DNA of 64,000 bases from Shinella pollutisoli (GCF_024609765.1 NZ_JANFDG010000020.1:1-64000); one strand, 5' to 3'; numbered from the stretch's first letter, positions 29,134-38,289 are shown. The notes: generated from the sequence alone by a model not told the origin. A program made the numbers and translations.

Positions 29134-30372
29134 TCAGAAACGGTCGACCCGGTAGGGCCTGAGATCGACGGGCGGCTTCGCGCCCGTCACGAGATCGGCG
29201 ATCAGCCGGGCGGTGGTGGCGGCATAGGTGAGGCCGAGATGGCCGTGGCCGGTGGCGTAGAGCACGTTGCGGCGCTTCGCCGAGGGACCAATGACCGGCA
29301 CCGTGTCCGGCAGCGCCGGGCGGTGGCCCATCCATTCGCTCGTCTCCTCGGCCCTGAGGCCGGGCAGCGCCTCCCTCGCCCGCTTCACCAGCACCCTGGC
29401 GCGGCGATAGTCCGGCGGCGCGTCGAGGCCGGCCATCTCCACCGTGCCGCCGACGCGGATGCCGCCCGCCGTCGGCGTCACCATGAAGGCGCGCGCCGGC
29501 CAGATGATCGAGTGGCGCATGGCAATGCCCGGCGCCATGATCTGGGTGTGGTAGCCGCGCTCGGTCTCGAGCGGGATCGGCTCGCCGAGAAGCCTCGACA
29601 GCCGGCCGGTGAAGGCGCCCGCCGCCAGCACCACGCGGTCCGCCGCAAGCCGGCGGCCGTCGGTAAGCAGCAAGGCCGAGACGCCGCCCTCGCCCTTCTC
29701 GAAGCCGACGACCTCGCCGGCCGCGAGGATGCCGCCGAGCGCCTGGAACCGTTCGGCCAGTGCAGTCACCAGCCGATACGGATCGGAAACGGAACGGTTG
29801 TCGGGAAACAGCACGGCCTTGGCGATCCTCGTCGTCAGGGCCGGTTCGAGGTCGCGGATCGCCTTGCCGTCGAGGATCTCGTGGCGGAAACCGAAGCGTT
29901 CGAGAATGTCGATATGGTCGCGGTCGGCGCGGAACTCCGTCTCGTCCGCATAGAGGCTGAGGCAGCCTTCGGCGCTCAGCATGCGGGAGAGCCCCGTTTC
30001 GGCAAGCAGCGCCTCGAAATCCTCCAGCGCCCGGCCGCAGAGTGCGGCACCCGCCGCCTCCAGCTCCCGCAGCCTCGACGGCCGGCTCGCGGCGAGGAAG
30101 CGCAGGAACCAGGGCACGAGCCTCGGCATGTGGGCGGGGCGGATGCGCACCGGGCCCTCGGGGTCGAGCAGCCATTTCGGCATCTGCGCCCAGACGCCGG
30201 GGCGCGAGGCCGGCATGAACTCGGTGACCGCGATGCTCGCCATGTTGCCCCAGGAGGCGCCCCGGCCGGGCGCGTCGCGGTCGACCAGCGTCACGGCGAA
30301 GCCGCCGCGCTGGAGGGCATGGGCGATGGCCGTGCCGATGATGCCGGCGCCGACGACGGCGATGGAGGACAC
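29134..30372 (-). CDS. FAD-dependent D-amino acid dehydrogenase (probable D-hydroxyproline dehydrogenase)
   Basis: Predicted 412-residue flavoprotein of the DAO/DadA family. The dinucleotide-binding motif VVGAGIIGTAIAHALQRGG starts at residue 6, followed by LVDRD. It continues with GRGASWGNMASIAVTEFMPAS, typical of this group. The C-terminal FAD contact is ALPDTVPVIGPS and ATGHGHLGLTYA. It probably oxidises D-hydroxyproline formed by the epimerase to a pyrroline hydroxycarboxylate. The start is GTG at 30372 with a weak ribosome site, 10 bases after the deaminase-like gene. Confidence 0.87.
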   Translation of the reverse strand: MSSIAVVGAGIIGTAIAHALQRGGFAVTLVDRDAPGRGASWGNMASIAVTEFMPASRPGVWAQMPKWLLDPEGPVRIRPAHMPRLVPWFLRFLAASRPSRLRELEAAGAALCGRALEDFEALLAETGLSRMLSAEGCLSLYADETEFRADRDHIDILERFGFRHEILDGKAIRDLEPALTTRIAKAVLFPDNRSVSDPYRLVTALAERFQALGGILAAGEVVGFEKGEGGVSALLLTDGRRLAADRVVLAAGAFTGRLSRLLGEPIPLETERGYHTQIMAPGIAMRHSIIWPARAFMVTPTAGGIRVGGTVEMAGLDAPPDYRRARVLVKRAREALPGLRAEETSEWMGHRPALPDTVPVIGPSAKRRNVLYATGHGHLGLTYAATTARLIADLVTGAKPPVDLRPYRVDRF

Positions 30373-30382
30373 GGGGGCTGCC

Positions 30383-31261
30383 CTATCGGTCGAGGATCGG
30401 CGCGACGGCCGCGCGGAAATCGGCCTTCTCCTGCTCGGTGAGCTCGCCGAGCGGCGCGCGGCACTTGCCGACGGGCGTGCCCTGCAGCTCGCAGCCGTAC
30501 TTGATCTTCTGCACGAACTTGCCGCTCTCGAGGATGTTCATGGCGCGGTAGAGCACCGTCATCTTTTCCCGTGCTGCGGCGAGGTCGCCCGAGCGGAAGG
30601 TGCGGTCGAGGTCGACGCAGGCGGCGGCCATGCAGTTGGCCGGGCCGCAGATCCAGCAGTCGGCTCCCCAGAACATGAAGTCGAGCGCGATGTCGTCCGA
30701 GCCGGAGACGAGGTCGATGCGGCCCTTGTAGCGGGCGTGGATGTCGACGGCGCGCTGGAGCGAGCCCGAGCTTTCCTTGATGCCGATCACGCGCGGGTCG
30801 TCGGCGAGCGCGTCCATCAGCTCGAAGCCGATCTCGACGCCGTCCTTGTAGGGATAGTTGTAGAGGATGAGGTTGACGTCGGTGGCGTCGAGCACGGCGC
30901 GGTAGTGCGCGAGCAGCTCCTCCTGCGTCGGGCGCGTGTAGAACGGCGTGGCGAGCAGCACGGTGTCGTAGCCGATCTCCTTGGCTCTCAGGGTGTTCTC
31001 GATCACCTCTCGCGTGGCCGGCGCGTTGGTGCCGGCGATCAGCGCCTCGCCCTCGTTGGCGAAGTCCTTGACGAATTTCAGGACCTCCTCGCGCTCGGCA
31101 TTCGACATGGAGAAATATTCGCCCGTCGAGCCCATCGGCACCCAGCCGGTGACGCCGGCGGCGCGCAGGGCGGTGAGGAGCTTTTCAAACGCCTTGAAAT
31201 CGACCTTGTCGTTCGCGTCGAAGGGGGTGACGAGGGCGGGCATGACGCCTGAGAGTTTCAT
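30383..31261 (-). CDS. DHDPS/NAL-family lyase (probable pyrroline-4-hydroxy-2-carboxylate deaminase)
   Basis: Predicted 292-residue class I aldolase-like barrel. The family pyruvate-binding loop reads GSTGEYFSM, the catalytic Tyr is in LYNYPY, and the Schiff-base Lys in VIGIKESSG. Size and motifs fit dihydrodipicolinate synthase relatives, but the operon lacks lysine genes. In hydroxyproline catabolism a member of this family converts pyrroline hydroxycarboxylate to 2-oxoglutarate semialdehyde with release of ammonia. GGAGAAAACC precedes the ATG. Confidence 0.87.
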   Translation of the reverse strand: MKLSGVMPALVTPFDANDKVDFKAFEKLLTALRAAGVTGWVPMGSTGEYFSMSNAEREEVLKFVKDFANEGEALIAGTNAPATREVIENTLRAKEIGYDTVLLATPFYTRPTQEELLAHYRAVLDATDVNLILYNYPYKDGVEIGFELMDALADDPRVIGIKESSGSLQRAVDIHARYKGRIDLVSGSDDIALDFMFWGADCWICGPANCMAAACVDLDRTFRSGDLAAAREKMTVLYRAMNILESGKFVQKIKYGCELQGTPVGKCRAPLGELTEQEKADFRAAVAPILDR

Positions 31262-31270
31262 GGTTTTCTC

Positions 31271-31936
31271 CTAGATGGCGAGTTTCTTGAGGATACGGCC
31301 TTCGACGAGCGTGACGGCGCGCGTCAGCGGAAAGGCGATGGCGAAGTAGATCAGCGCGACGACGGTCAGCACCTCGACCGGCCGGGCCGTGTTGTTGGAG
31401 ATGTTCTGGCCGACGAACATCAGGTCGGCCATGCCGACGGCCGAGACGAGCGCGCTCTCCTTGAAGAGGCTGACGCAGTTGGAAAGCAGCGTCGGCACCG
31501 CGCGCAGCACCGCCTGCGGCAGGATCACGCTCGTCACCTGCACGTGGCGCGGCAGGCCGAGCGCGATGCAGGCGTCCATCTGCTCGCGCCCGACGGATTT
31601 CAGCGAGGCGCGAAAGGTCTCGCTGGTGATCGCGCCCATGTAGAGGGTGAGCGCGATGACGCCGGAAGCGAGGTTGGAGAGCTCGACGCCGAGGATCAGC
31701 GGCAGGCAGAAGAAGATCCAGAACAGCTGGATCAGCACCGGCGTGCCGCGGAAGAACTCGACATAGACGCTGGCGATGCCGCGCACGACGGCGCTCGGCG
31801 CGGTGCGGGCAAGGCCGACGAGGAAGCCGAGCGACGAGCCGAGCACGACGCAGATCAGCGTCAGCTTGATCGTCGTCCAGAGGCCGAGGACCAGCGCGTC
31901 CTGGAAGAGGAGGAGAACGGAGAAATCGAGCGACAT
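31271..31936 (-). CDS. Polar amino acid ABC transporter permease
   Basis: Predicted 221-residue permease of the HisMQ/GlnP type, the usual short form. It shows the N-terminal GLWTTIKLTLICVVLGSSLGFLVGLAR, VYVEFFRGTPVLIQLFW and the coupling loop EQMDACIALGLPRHVQ, then LPQAVLRAVPTLLSNCVSLFKESAL. GGAGGG precedes the start. It pairs with the next permease in the importer of the hydroxyproline operon. Confidence 0.93.
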   Translation of the reverse strand: MSLDFSVLLLFQDALVLGLWTTIKLTLICVVLGSSLGFLVGLARTAPSAVVRGIASVYVEFFRGTPVLIQLFWIFFCLPLILGVELSNLASGVIALTLYMGAITSETFRASLKSVGREQMDACIALGLPRHVQVTSVILPQAVLRAVPTLLSNCVSLFKESALVSAVGMADLMFVGQNISNNTARPVEVLTVVALIYFAIAFPLTRAVTLVEGRILKKLAI

Positions 31937-31946
31937 GCCTTCCCTC

Positions 31947-32609
31947 CTAGCTCGTCAGGACCTGGCGGCGGCGTTCGAGCCAGCCGACCACCTGGGCGAC
32001 GGGGAACGACACCGCGAAATAGATGAGCGCGGCGATGGTGAAGGTCTCGATCGGCCGGTAGGTCTCGGTCGCGAGCGTTTTCGCCTGGTACATGAGGTCC
32101 TGCACGGCGACGATGGCGACGAGCGCGCTCTGCTGGAAGATGACGATGCCGTTCGTCAGGAGCACCGGCACGGAGGCGCGCAGCGCATTCGGCAGCACGA
32201 TGTAGACCACGCGCTGCAGCGGGTTGAGGCCGAGCGCGATGCCGGCGTCGATCTGCTCGCGCGGCACGGCCTGGATGGCGGCGCGGTAGGCCTCGGCGTT
32301 GAAGGCCATCAGGTTGAGGCCGAGCGCCAGGATGCCCATCGTCATCGAGCCGAGGAAGACGTTGAACAGCATCGGCACGCAGTAGAAGAACCAGACGATC
32401 TGGACGATCGCCGGCGTGCAGCGGAAGAACTCGACGAAGAGCGTCGCCGGCCAGCGGATGACGACGATACGGCTCATCAGCAGCAGCGCCAGCGGAAAGC
32501 CGAGCACGACGCCGATGAGATTGGCGGCGACCGTCAGCTCCAGCGTGACGACCAGCCCCTCGATCAGCGGCCTGAGCGAGACGGCGTTGAAATCGAACGT
32601 GTAGTTCAC
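31947..32609 (-). CDS. Polar amino acid ABC transporter permease
   Basis: Predicted 220-residue permease, partner of the preceding one. Motifs include GLVVTLELTVAANLIGVVLGFPLALLL, FVEFFRCTPAIVQIVWFFY and coupling loop EQIDAGIALGLNPLQRVVYIVLP. The start is GTG at 32609 with AGGGG 5 bases upstream. It lies 9 bases from the ATPase stop. The solute is predicted to be hydroxyproline or a related cyclic amino acid from operon context. Confidence 0.92.
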   Translation of the reverse strand: MNYTFDFNAVSLRPLIEGLVVTLELTVAANLIGVVLGFPLALLLMSRIVVIRWPATLFVEFFRCTPAIVQIVWFFYCVPMLFNVFLGSMTMGILALGLNLMAFNAEAYRAAIQAVPREQIDAGIALGLNPLQRVVYIVLPNALRASVPVLLTNGIVIFQQSALVAIVAVQDLMYQAKTLATETYRPIETFTIAALIYFAVSFPVAQVVGWLERRRQVLTS

Positions 32610-32618
32610 CGCCGGCCC

Positions 32619-33395
32619 CTATTGCTTGATGTGGAAGACGCGGTCGATGAACTCGCGGGTGCGCTCCTCGCGCGGCGCGCCCAGCACCTGCTCGGGCGGC
32701 CCGTCCTCCACCACCACGCCGCCGGCGCAGAAGATGACGCGCGAGGCGATGTTCTTCGCGAACCACATGTCGTGGGTGACGATCATCATCGGCATGTCCT
32801 GGCCGGCGAGCTGGAGGATCACCTGCTCGACTTCCGCCACCAGCTCCGGATCGAGGGCCGAGGTCACCTCGTCGAACAGCATCAGCTTGGGATCGAGCAT
32901 CAGCGCGCGGGCGATGGCGACGCGCTGCTTCTGGCCGCCGGAAAGCTGGGCCGGGTAGGCGTTCGCCTTGGCGGCGAGGCCGAAGCGTTCGAGCAGCGCC
33001 TCGGCCCTGCGCACGGCGCTCGCCTTCTTCTCGCCGCGCACCTTGCAGGGGGCGAGCACGAGGTTCTGGACGACGCTGAGATGCGGGAAGAGCGTGTAGT
33101 GCTGGAACACCATGCCGATCGAGCGGCGCACCTCGGTGTCGATCACCGTCTTCGCCCCGGCGCCGGCCGAGGAGATATAGGGCCTGCCGCCGAAGGTGAC
33201 GGACCCGCTGTCGATCTTCTCGAGCCCCATTACCACGCGCAGCAGCGTCGACTTGCCGCCGCCAGAGGGGCCGATGACGACGACCCGCTCGCCGGGCTTC
33301 ATCTCGATGTCGAGCCCCTTCAGCACCTGGATGTGCGGGCCGTAGCTCTTGTGCAGCGCGCGGATGGAAACGAGCGGAGCGGATGCGGACGTCAT
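32619..33395 (-). CDS. Polar amino acid ABC transporter ATP-binding protein
   Basis: Predicted 258-residue GlnQ/HisP-type ATPase. Walker A is GPSGGGKST, the Q-loop VFQHYTLFPH, the signature LSGGQKQRVAIARAL, Walker B LMLFDEVTSALDPEL and the switch His is in MMIVTHDMWFA. GGAGGATCGCC precedes the ATG. It energises the two permeases and the binding protein of the hydroxyproline-type operon. Confidence 0.94.
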   Translation of the reverse strand: MTSASAPLVSIRALHKSYGPHIQVLKGLDIEMKPGERVVVIGPSGGGKSTLLRVVMGLEKIDSGSVTFGGRPYISSAGAGAKTVIDTEVRRSIGMVFQHYTLFPHLSVVQNLVLAPCKVRGEKKASAVRRAEALLERFGLAAKANAYPAQLSGGQKQRVAIARALMLDPKLMLFDEVTSALDPELVAEVEQVILQLAGQDMPMMIVTHDMWFAKNIASRVIFCAGGVVVEDGPPEQVLGAPREERTREFIDRVFHIKQ

Positions 33396-33449
33396 GGCGA
33401 TCCTCCTTGGCCGGCGGGAACCGGGGCGCGGAGCCCCGGCTCCTCTCGA

Positions 33450-34280
33450 TCAGTTCGCGGTCTTCAGGACCTCGTCGACGGCCTTGCGGATCAGTTCCTC
33501 CACATGGCCGGTCGCCACCCGCTCCTCCAGGAAGATGTTGACCACCTCGACGTCGGCCGCCGAGAGCCCGTGCGGCAGGCCGAAGGCGACGCCCTGCTTG
33601 GCGAGCGCCGGCGTCGGGTTGAGCGCCACCGCCCAATCGGGGTTCGACTGGGTGAAGAGCTGGTTGGTGTCGGAGGCGTCGACCAGGATGTCGGCGCGCC
33701 GGGAGACGACCGCAAGCCGCGTCTCGTCGTTGCCGGGCAGGCGCAGGATCGTCGCGTTGCTGATGGCGGCGGAAATTGCCTTGTCCTGCGCGGTGCCGGA
33801 CATGACGGCGAGCGTGACGTCCGCCTTGTCGATGTCGGCGACCGAGGTGGCGCCGGCCGGGATCTTCGGGTTGTCCTTGTTGTAGGCGAGCGAGATCTGG
33901 TACTCCATCGCCGGGATGGAGAACTGCACGGCCATGGCGCGGGCGGGCGTGCGGTTCAGCGCCAGCGACACGTCCCACTTGCCGGCCTGCAGGCCGGCGA
34001 CGATGTTGTCCCAGGTCGTATCGACGAATTCGGGCTTGACCTTCAGCACCTCGGCGAACTCGCGGCAGAGGTCGGCGAAGAAGCCGGAGTAGTCGCCCGT
34101 CGCCGGATCGCGCATCACGTAGGGCGGGGCGACCGCCGCACCGCAGCGCAGCGTGCCGTTCTTCTGGATGCCCTGCCAGTATCCCTCCGCCGTCTGGGCC
34201 ATTGCGTTGGTCGAAAGACCCGCCACCAGGGCGAGCGCGGCCGTCGCCCGCAGAGCGGACGTCATCACTTTCGAAAGCAT
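33450..34280 (-). CDS. ABC transporter substrate-binding protein, family 3 (amino acid)
   Basis: Predicted 276-residue periplasmic receptor. A signal peptide ends near NAMAQ. The mature chain has the family pattern GTLRCGAAVAPPYVMRDPATGDYSGFFADLCREFAEVL, then WDNIVAGLQAGKWDVSLALNRTPARA. The start is ATG 34280, with GGGGA six bases upstream; an alternative ATG lies two codons earlier. It is the first gene of the ten-gene operon, facing the GntR regulator across tandem repeats. Confidence 0.9.
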   Translation of the reverse strand: MLSKVMTSALRATAALALVAGLSTNAMAQTAEGYWQGIQKNGTLRCGAAVAPPYVMRDPATGDYSGFFADLCREFAEVLKVKPEFVDTTWDNIVAGLQAGKWDVSLALNRTPARAMAVQFSIPAMEYQISLAYNKDNPKIPAGATSVADIDKADVTLAVMSGTAQDKAISAAISNATILRLPGNDETRLAVVSRRADILVDASDTNQLFTQSNPDWAVALNPTPALAKQGVAFGLPHGLSAADVEVVNIFLEERVATGHVEELIRKAVDEVLKTAN

Positions 34281-34356
34281 GTGCATTCCCCATTTTTGAG
34301 CGCGTTCGTCGCGCGGTTCCACCCGTCGGCTGCGGCCGTTCTTCCCGTCTTTTTCT

Positions 34357-34402
34357 GTCGGCTCCGTGTCGACTGGAGAATTTATGTCGTCTCCGTGTCG
34401 AC
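34357..34402. promoter_or_regulatory. Tandem operator-like repeats for GntR regulator
   Basis: Two 17-bp direct copies, GTCG(G/T)CTCCGTGTCGAC, start at 34357 and 34386, 29 bases apart with one mismatch. The second also forms the perfect palindrome TGTCGACA (34396-34403). They lie between the amino acid-binding protein gene (leftward) and the GntR gene (rightward), about 75-120 bases from each start, where a dimeric regulator could control both. Confidence 0.6.
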
Positions 34403-34481
34403 AAAGTCAAGCGGAAATTTTACGATTGCTGCGCGCCGGATTTTCTGGCCCAATGCCCGCGACGGACGGAAAGGGACGTAA

Positions 34482-35201
34482 GTGTCTGACGAAATTGAAA
34501 TGAAACGGGTGCGCGGCATGGGCTCGAAGAGCGTCTACGAGACGCTGCGCAACGAGATCCTCGCGCTCACGCTGCCGCCGGGCCAGCTTCTCGACGAGAC
34601 GACGCTCGCGGAACGCTTCGACATGTCGCGCTCGCCGGTGCGCGAGGCGCTGATCCGGCTCGCCGGCGAGGAGCTGGTGGTGACGCTTTCCAACCGCAGC
34701 ACCATCGTCGCGCCCATCGAGGTGGCGAGCTTCCCGAAATACGTCGAGGCGCTCGACGTCGCCCAGCGCATGAACACGCGGCTCGCCGCCGCACTTCGCA
34801 CCGACGCCGACCTGAAGATCATCGCCAGGCGGCAGAAGGAGTTCGAGGCGGCGGTGAAGACCAGCGTGCACCTGAAGATGTCGGAGGCCAACAAGCAGTT
34901 CCACATGGCCGTCGCCTATGCCGGCAAGAACGCCTATCTCGCCTCCTTCTACGAGCGGCTCCTCAACCAGGGCCAGCGCATGCTGCATCTCCATTTCGAG
35001 TATCTGGAACGCACCGGCGACGGCTACCTGCTCACCGACGAGCACGAGCTGATGCTGGAGGCGATCCGGGCGAAGGACGTCGAACGCGCCGACGAGCTGG
35101 CGCATGCCCATACCCGGCAGTTCCAGGACAATTTCATCGCCTTCCTGCGCGAGAACTACACGACCGACGTCTCCTTCGGCCCGCTGGCCGCGGCCGAATA
35201 G
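34482..35201 (+). CDS. GntR-family transcriptional regulator (FCD type)
   Basis: Predicted 239-residue regulator. The winged helix reads SVYETLRNEILALTLPPGQLLDETTLAERFDMSRSPVREALIRLAGEELV (about 17-66), and the helical FCD domain follows with NKQFHMAVAYAG and DEHELMLEAI, whose His residues can bind a metal. The start is GTG at 34482 with AAGGGA 6 bases upstream; an ATG six codons later is an alternative. Divergent placement makes it the probable regulator of the hydroxyproline operon. Confidence 0.9.
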   Translation: MSDEIEMKRVRGMGSKSVYETLRNEILALTLPPGQLLDETTLAERFDMSRSPVREALIRLAGEELVVTLSNRSTIVAPIEVASFPKYVEALDVAQRMNTRLAAALRTDADLKIIARRQKEFEAAVKTSVHLKMSEANKQFHMAVAYAGKNAYLASFYERLLNQGQRMLHLHFEYLERTGDGYLLTDEHELMLEAIRAKDVERADELAHAHTRQFQDNFIAFLRENYTTDVSFGPLAAAE

Positions 35202-35298
35202 GGATGGCGTTCGCGGCGGTGCGCGGCGGGCCTCACAAATGTGTAGATCGGGCCGATCTCTCCGGCTAAGCTCCGCAAGACGCACTTCGGGGGCGGCC

Positions 35299-36861
35299 GT
35301 GCTGCAGAGGCTGAACGTTCATTTCACGTTGGCAAGGGCCGCTGCGACGATCATCGTCGCAATGTTCGTCGCGTTGCTCGTCCTTCTCGGCCTCTGGCTC
35401 TATTCGAGCTATCAGGATGCCGTCCGGCGCACGGAGGAACGGGCGGCCGCCGCCTCGAAGATCGTCGCCACGAACGTCTCCTGGCTCGATTCCCTCGCGC
35501 GCCAGGCCTTGCAGCGCATCGACGAGACGCTCGGCGACAGCATCGCGCCGCCGGCATCGAGCACGGTGCGCAACATCAACGAGGCGGTGTTCGACCTGCC
35601 CGGCCAGGTCAAGGCCTATGTGGTCGACGACAAGGGCCTGACCCTCTACTCCACCGATCCGATGGTGAAGCCGATCAGCATCGTCGACCGTCCCTATTTC
35701 GCCGAGCTCGCCAAGGGCGCGAAGCAGCATGTGTCGAGCCTGCTGATCAGCCGCCTCAACGGCAGGCAGATATTCGCGTTCAGCCGGAGGCTGGAGCGGG
35801 GCGGCCGGTTCGCCGGGGCCGCGGTCGTCTCCTTCGACGTCGACGTGCTGGCGGACGTCTGGGAGGCGGTCGATCTCGGCCCCAATTCGACCGTCAGCTT
35901 CGCCCGGGCCGACGGACAGCTGGTCGCCCGCTATCCGCATGCCGACGGCCCGCTCGACATGAGCAGATACGTGCTCTTCACGGACTACCTGCCGAAGGCA
36001 CCCTCCGGCACCTACGACGCCATCTCCCCGGTCGACAAGGCGCACCGGATCGTCGCCTATCGGACGATCGGGGGAACCGGCCTCATCGCCCTCGCCTCGG
36101 CCGATTATGCCTTCGGCACGCAGCGCTTCCGGCGCGACGTCGTCGTCGCGCTCTCCGTCCTGTTCCTGGCGGGCGCCGGCCTGCTCGCCGCCGGAAGCTG
36201 GATCCGCCATCTCCGGCATCGCGACGCGGCGCAGTCGCAACTGCTCAGGAACGCGCTGGCCGACAACCAGATGCTGCTTCGCGAAATCCACCATCGCGTA
36301 AAGAACAACCTGCAATCGGTCCAGAGCGTCATCCAGCTGCAGCGCCTTCCCGCCGAGGTGCAGAAGGCGCTGGCCGACAGGATCGCCGCGATGATCGCGG
36401 TGCACGAGCAGATCTATCGCCGCGACCAGTTCGCACGGCTCTGCGCGCGTGACCTGCTGACGACGGTGGTCGACAAGCTGGTCCACGCCTACGGCGCGCC
36501 CGTCACCGTCGACTACGACATCGACGACATCGCGGTCTCGACCGACAACGCCACGCCGCTCGCCCTGCTGACCAACGAGGTGCTGACGAACAGCCTGAAA
36601 TATGCCTTCCCCGACGGGCGCGAAGGCAGGATCGGCATCGAGCTGAAAGACATCGGCGAGCGGCGCGCACGCCTGGTCATCCGCGACAACGGCATCGGCT
36701 TCGATCCGGAGACCGCCCCGCAAGGCATGGGAAGCCGCCTCATCAAGGGGGTCGTGAAGCAGATGAACGGGACCTATGCCTTCGACGGCGCGGGCGGCAC
36801 GACCTTCACCGCAGAGCTGGACGTGACGGAGGCTCCGGCGCCGGCCCGCCAGGAGGCCTGA
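35299..36861 (+). CDS. Membrane sensor histidine kinase (HisKA_2 / HWE-related)
   Basis: Predicted 520-residue kinase. A membrane helix at about 15-36 and a second at 279-300 enclose a periplasmic dCache-like sensor (about 37-278, with STDPMVKPISIVDRPYF). The H-box is EIHHRVKNNLQSV (His331/332), the HisKA_2 type. The ATP-binding part has LTNEVLTNSLKYAF, IRDNGIGFD and GMGSRLIKGVV. The GTG start at 35299 follows GGGGGC. No response regulator is adjacent, so it is an orphan kinase. The ligand may be a small organic acid or amine, as is common for Cache sensors. Confidence 0.88.
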   Translation: MLQRLNVHFTLARAAATIIVAMFVALLVLLGLWLYSSYQDAVRRTEERAAAASKIVATNVSWLDSLARQALQRIDETLGDSIAPPASSTVRNINEAVFDLPGQVKAYVVDDKGLTLYSTDPMVKPISIVDRPYFAELAKGAKQHVSSLLISRLNGRQIFAFSRRLERGGRFAGAAVVSFDVDVLADVWEAVDLGPNSTVSFARADGQLVARYPHADGPLDMSRYVLFTDYLPKAPSGTYDAISPVDKAHRIVAYRTIGGTGLIALASADYAFGTQRFRRDVVVALSVLFLAGAGLLAAGSWIRHLRHRDAAQSQLLRNALADNQMLLREIHHRVKNNLQSVQSVIQLQRLPAEVQKALADRIAAMIAVHEQIYRRDQFARLCARDLLTTVVDKLVHAYGAPVTVDYDIDDIAVSTDNATPLALLTNEVLTNSLKYAFPDGREGRIGIELKDIGERRARLVIRDNGIGFDPETAPQGMGSRLIKGVVKQMNGTYAFDGAGGTTFTAELDVTEAPAPARQEA

Positions 36862-36894
36862 CCCTCCTGCCGGTTCCGGCCCGCGGGGCGATCC

Positions 36895-37629
36895 CTATTC
36901 GTCCGCCTTCATGACGACACCGGGCAGGGAAAGGTCGCCGGAGGCCACCTTGTAGGTACCCGTGACGCAGAGCAGCGGCGTCCTGGCCTCCGGATGCACC
37001 TGGAGATGCGCGGCGACGGCGTCGAAGCCGACGTCCTCCGCGCCGGCAACGGGCACGGTTATGCGCACCGTGCTGCCCTTGATCAGCGGGCTCATGCCGG
37101 GACTGTCGAGCGCGATCGGCAGGCCGGGCGCGGTGTCCGGCAGCAGATCCTGCCCCGGCGAGACGTCGCGCACCTTGAGCCCGCCGGCACAGGCCGCGTC
37201 CTCGCCGAGCACGACCCAGTGCGAATGCCAGCCGGCGCCGTCGTTGGCGGGATCGCCGTCGCCGTTCTCGTCGAAGAGCGGCGTGTCGTCGAAATCCGGA
37301 TGGGCGGTGATCGCCAGGGCGAGGATGCCGGACGCCTTTTCGAAGCCGGCGGCGGAGGGATCGAGCTTCGTCGGCCAGACATAGGCGTCGACCCTGGCGC
37401 CGGCGAGCGCGCCGGTCTTTTCCGGGATCTGCGAGCCGGCCTCGCCCGTCACCTCCATCGAGAAGGTGGCGAGCCGCCCGTCGGTGGTCGCCTGCGCCTT
37501 GACGATATCGAAGGCCGGCGGAACGGAGGCGTCCGCCGCCGCCTCGATGTCGTGCGCACCGGCTAGGCAGGGCGAGATGGCGGCGAGGCCTCCCGAAAGA
37601 AGCAGAATTCGACGATTGATCCGCAGCAT
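36895..37629 (-). CDS. Secreted protein of unknown function with DxNxDG motif
   Basis: Predicted 244-residue exported protein. The signal peptide (INRRILLLSGGLAAISPCLAGAHD) ends near residue 25. The mature part is beta-rich with DENGDGDPANDG, an EF-hand-like calcium loop, followed by GWHSHWVVL, whose two His could bind a metal. Three Cys occur (CLAG in the signal, ACAGG, LLCVTG). I do not recognise a named family. It faces a MarR gene over a perfect palindrome and is probably under its control. Function unknown. Confidence 0.7.
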   Translation of the reverse strand: MLRINRRILLLSGGLAAISPCLAGAHDIEAAADASVPPAFDIVKAQATTDGRLATFSMEVTGEAGSQIPEKTGALAGARVDAYVWPTKLDPSAAGFEKASGILALAITAHPDFDDTPLFDENGDGDPANDGAGWHSHWVVLGEDAACAGGLKVRDVSPGQDLLPDTAPGLPIALDSPGMSPLIKGSTVRITVPVAGAEDVGFDAVAAHLQVHPEARTPLLCVTGTYKVASGDLSLPGVVMKADE

Positions 37630-37647
37630 GACCGTTCTCCATCTTGT

Positions 37648-37666
37648 TAGTAGCGACTCGCTACTA
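37648..37666. promoter_or_regulatory. Perfect 19-bp palindrome, MarR operator candidate
   Basis: TAGTAGCGA-C-TCGCTACTA has two perfect 9-bp arms around one central base. It lies 19 bases upstream of the secreted-protein start and 49 upstream of the MarR start, and runs into TATATAA, a probable -10 for the rightward gene. The length and position fit a MarR dimer site controlling both genes. Confidence 0.75.
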
Positions 37667-37714
37667 TATAACGGTGAGCAGATTAACCCTCGGAGTCAAG
37701 AGCGGGACGATATC

Positions 37715-38287
37715 ATGCCGGTTCCTCCTTCCGCCCTGGAAGCCGCCCGCCTCATCGACAGGATCGAGCGGCTTTCGCGTGGCGGCGTTCCCGTTCACGG
37801 CCTCAACCCGGCGCAATGGGACGCCCTGCGCTATCTTTCCCGCGCCAACCGCTTCTCGCGCACGCCGGCCGGCCTTGCCGCCTATCTCGGCTCGACGCGC
37901 GGGACGGTGTCGCAGACGCTGATCGCGCTGGAGGAAAAGGGCTTCGTGCACAAGCGGGCGAGCGAGCGCGACCGGCGCTCCGTCGATCTCGGCCTGACGG
38001 AGAAGGGCACGGCGGCTCTCGGCGACGATCCGCTGCTGCTGCTTGCCCGCGACGTCGCCGAGGCGACGGGAGACGAGGCCTCCACCGTCGTCGCGCTCCT
38101 GCAGCAGACGCTGCGCGCCGCCATCCGCCGCAACGGCGGCCGGGCCTTCGGGCTCTGCCGGACCTGTCGCTATTTCCGCGCGGGCAACGATCCCGCGTCA
38201 GGGGAGCCGCATCATTGCACCCTGCTGAACGAGCCGCTGTCGGAGGCCGACAGCGGCGGTATCTGTCTCGAACAGGAGGATGCCTGA
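37715..38287 (+). CDS. MarR-family regulator with C-terminal Cys cluster
   Basis: Predicted 190-residue winged-helix regulator. The HTH region is [32 protein letters not shown] with the wing [18 protein letters not shown]. After residue 145 it carries an extra tail with C-x2-C (148/151, LCRTCRYF), Cys168 (HHCTLL) and Cys184 (GGICLE), probably a zinc or iron-sulfur site or a redox switch. The ATG at 37715 is chosen because upstream in-frame sequence covers the palindrome and promoter. It lies 2 bases before the redoxin gene, so the pair is co-expressed. Confidence 0.85.
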   Translation: MPVPPSALEAARLIDRIERLSRGGVPVHGLNPAQWDALRYLSRANRFSRTPAGLAAYLGSTRGTVSQTLIALEEKGFVHKRASERDRRSVDLGLTEKGTAALGDDPLLLLARDVAEATGDEASTVVALLQQTLRAAIRRNGGRAFGLCRTCRYFRAGNDPASGEPHHCTLLNEPLSEADSGGICLEQEDA

Positions 38288-38289
38288 AC

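Noticed and set aside
30383-31261. DapA (lysine biosynthesis) for the DHDPS-family gene
   Set aside because: Its operon has a hydroxyproline-type dehydrogenase, ALDH and importer, and no lysine genes.
31776-34481. Open frame of about 901 codons opposite the amino acid ABC genes
   Set aside because: Same antisense artefact of GC-rich third positions; no domain recognisable.
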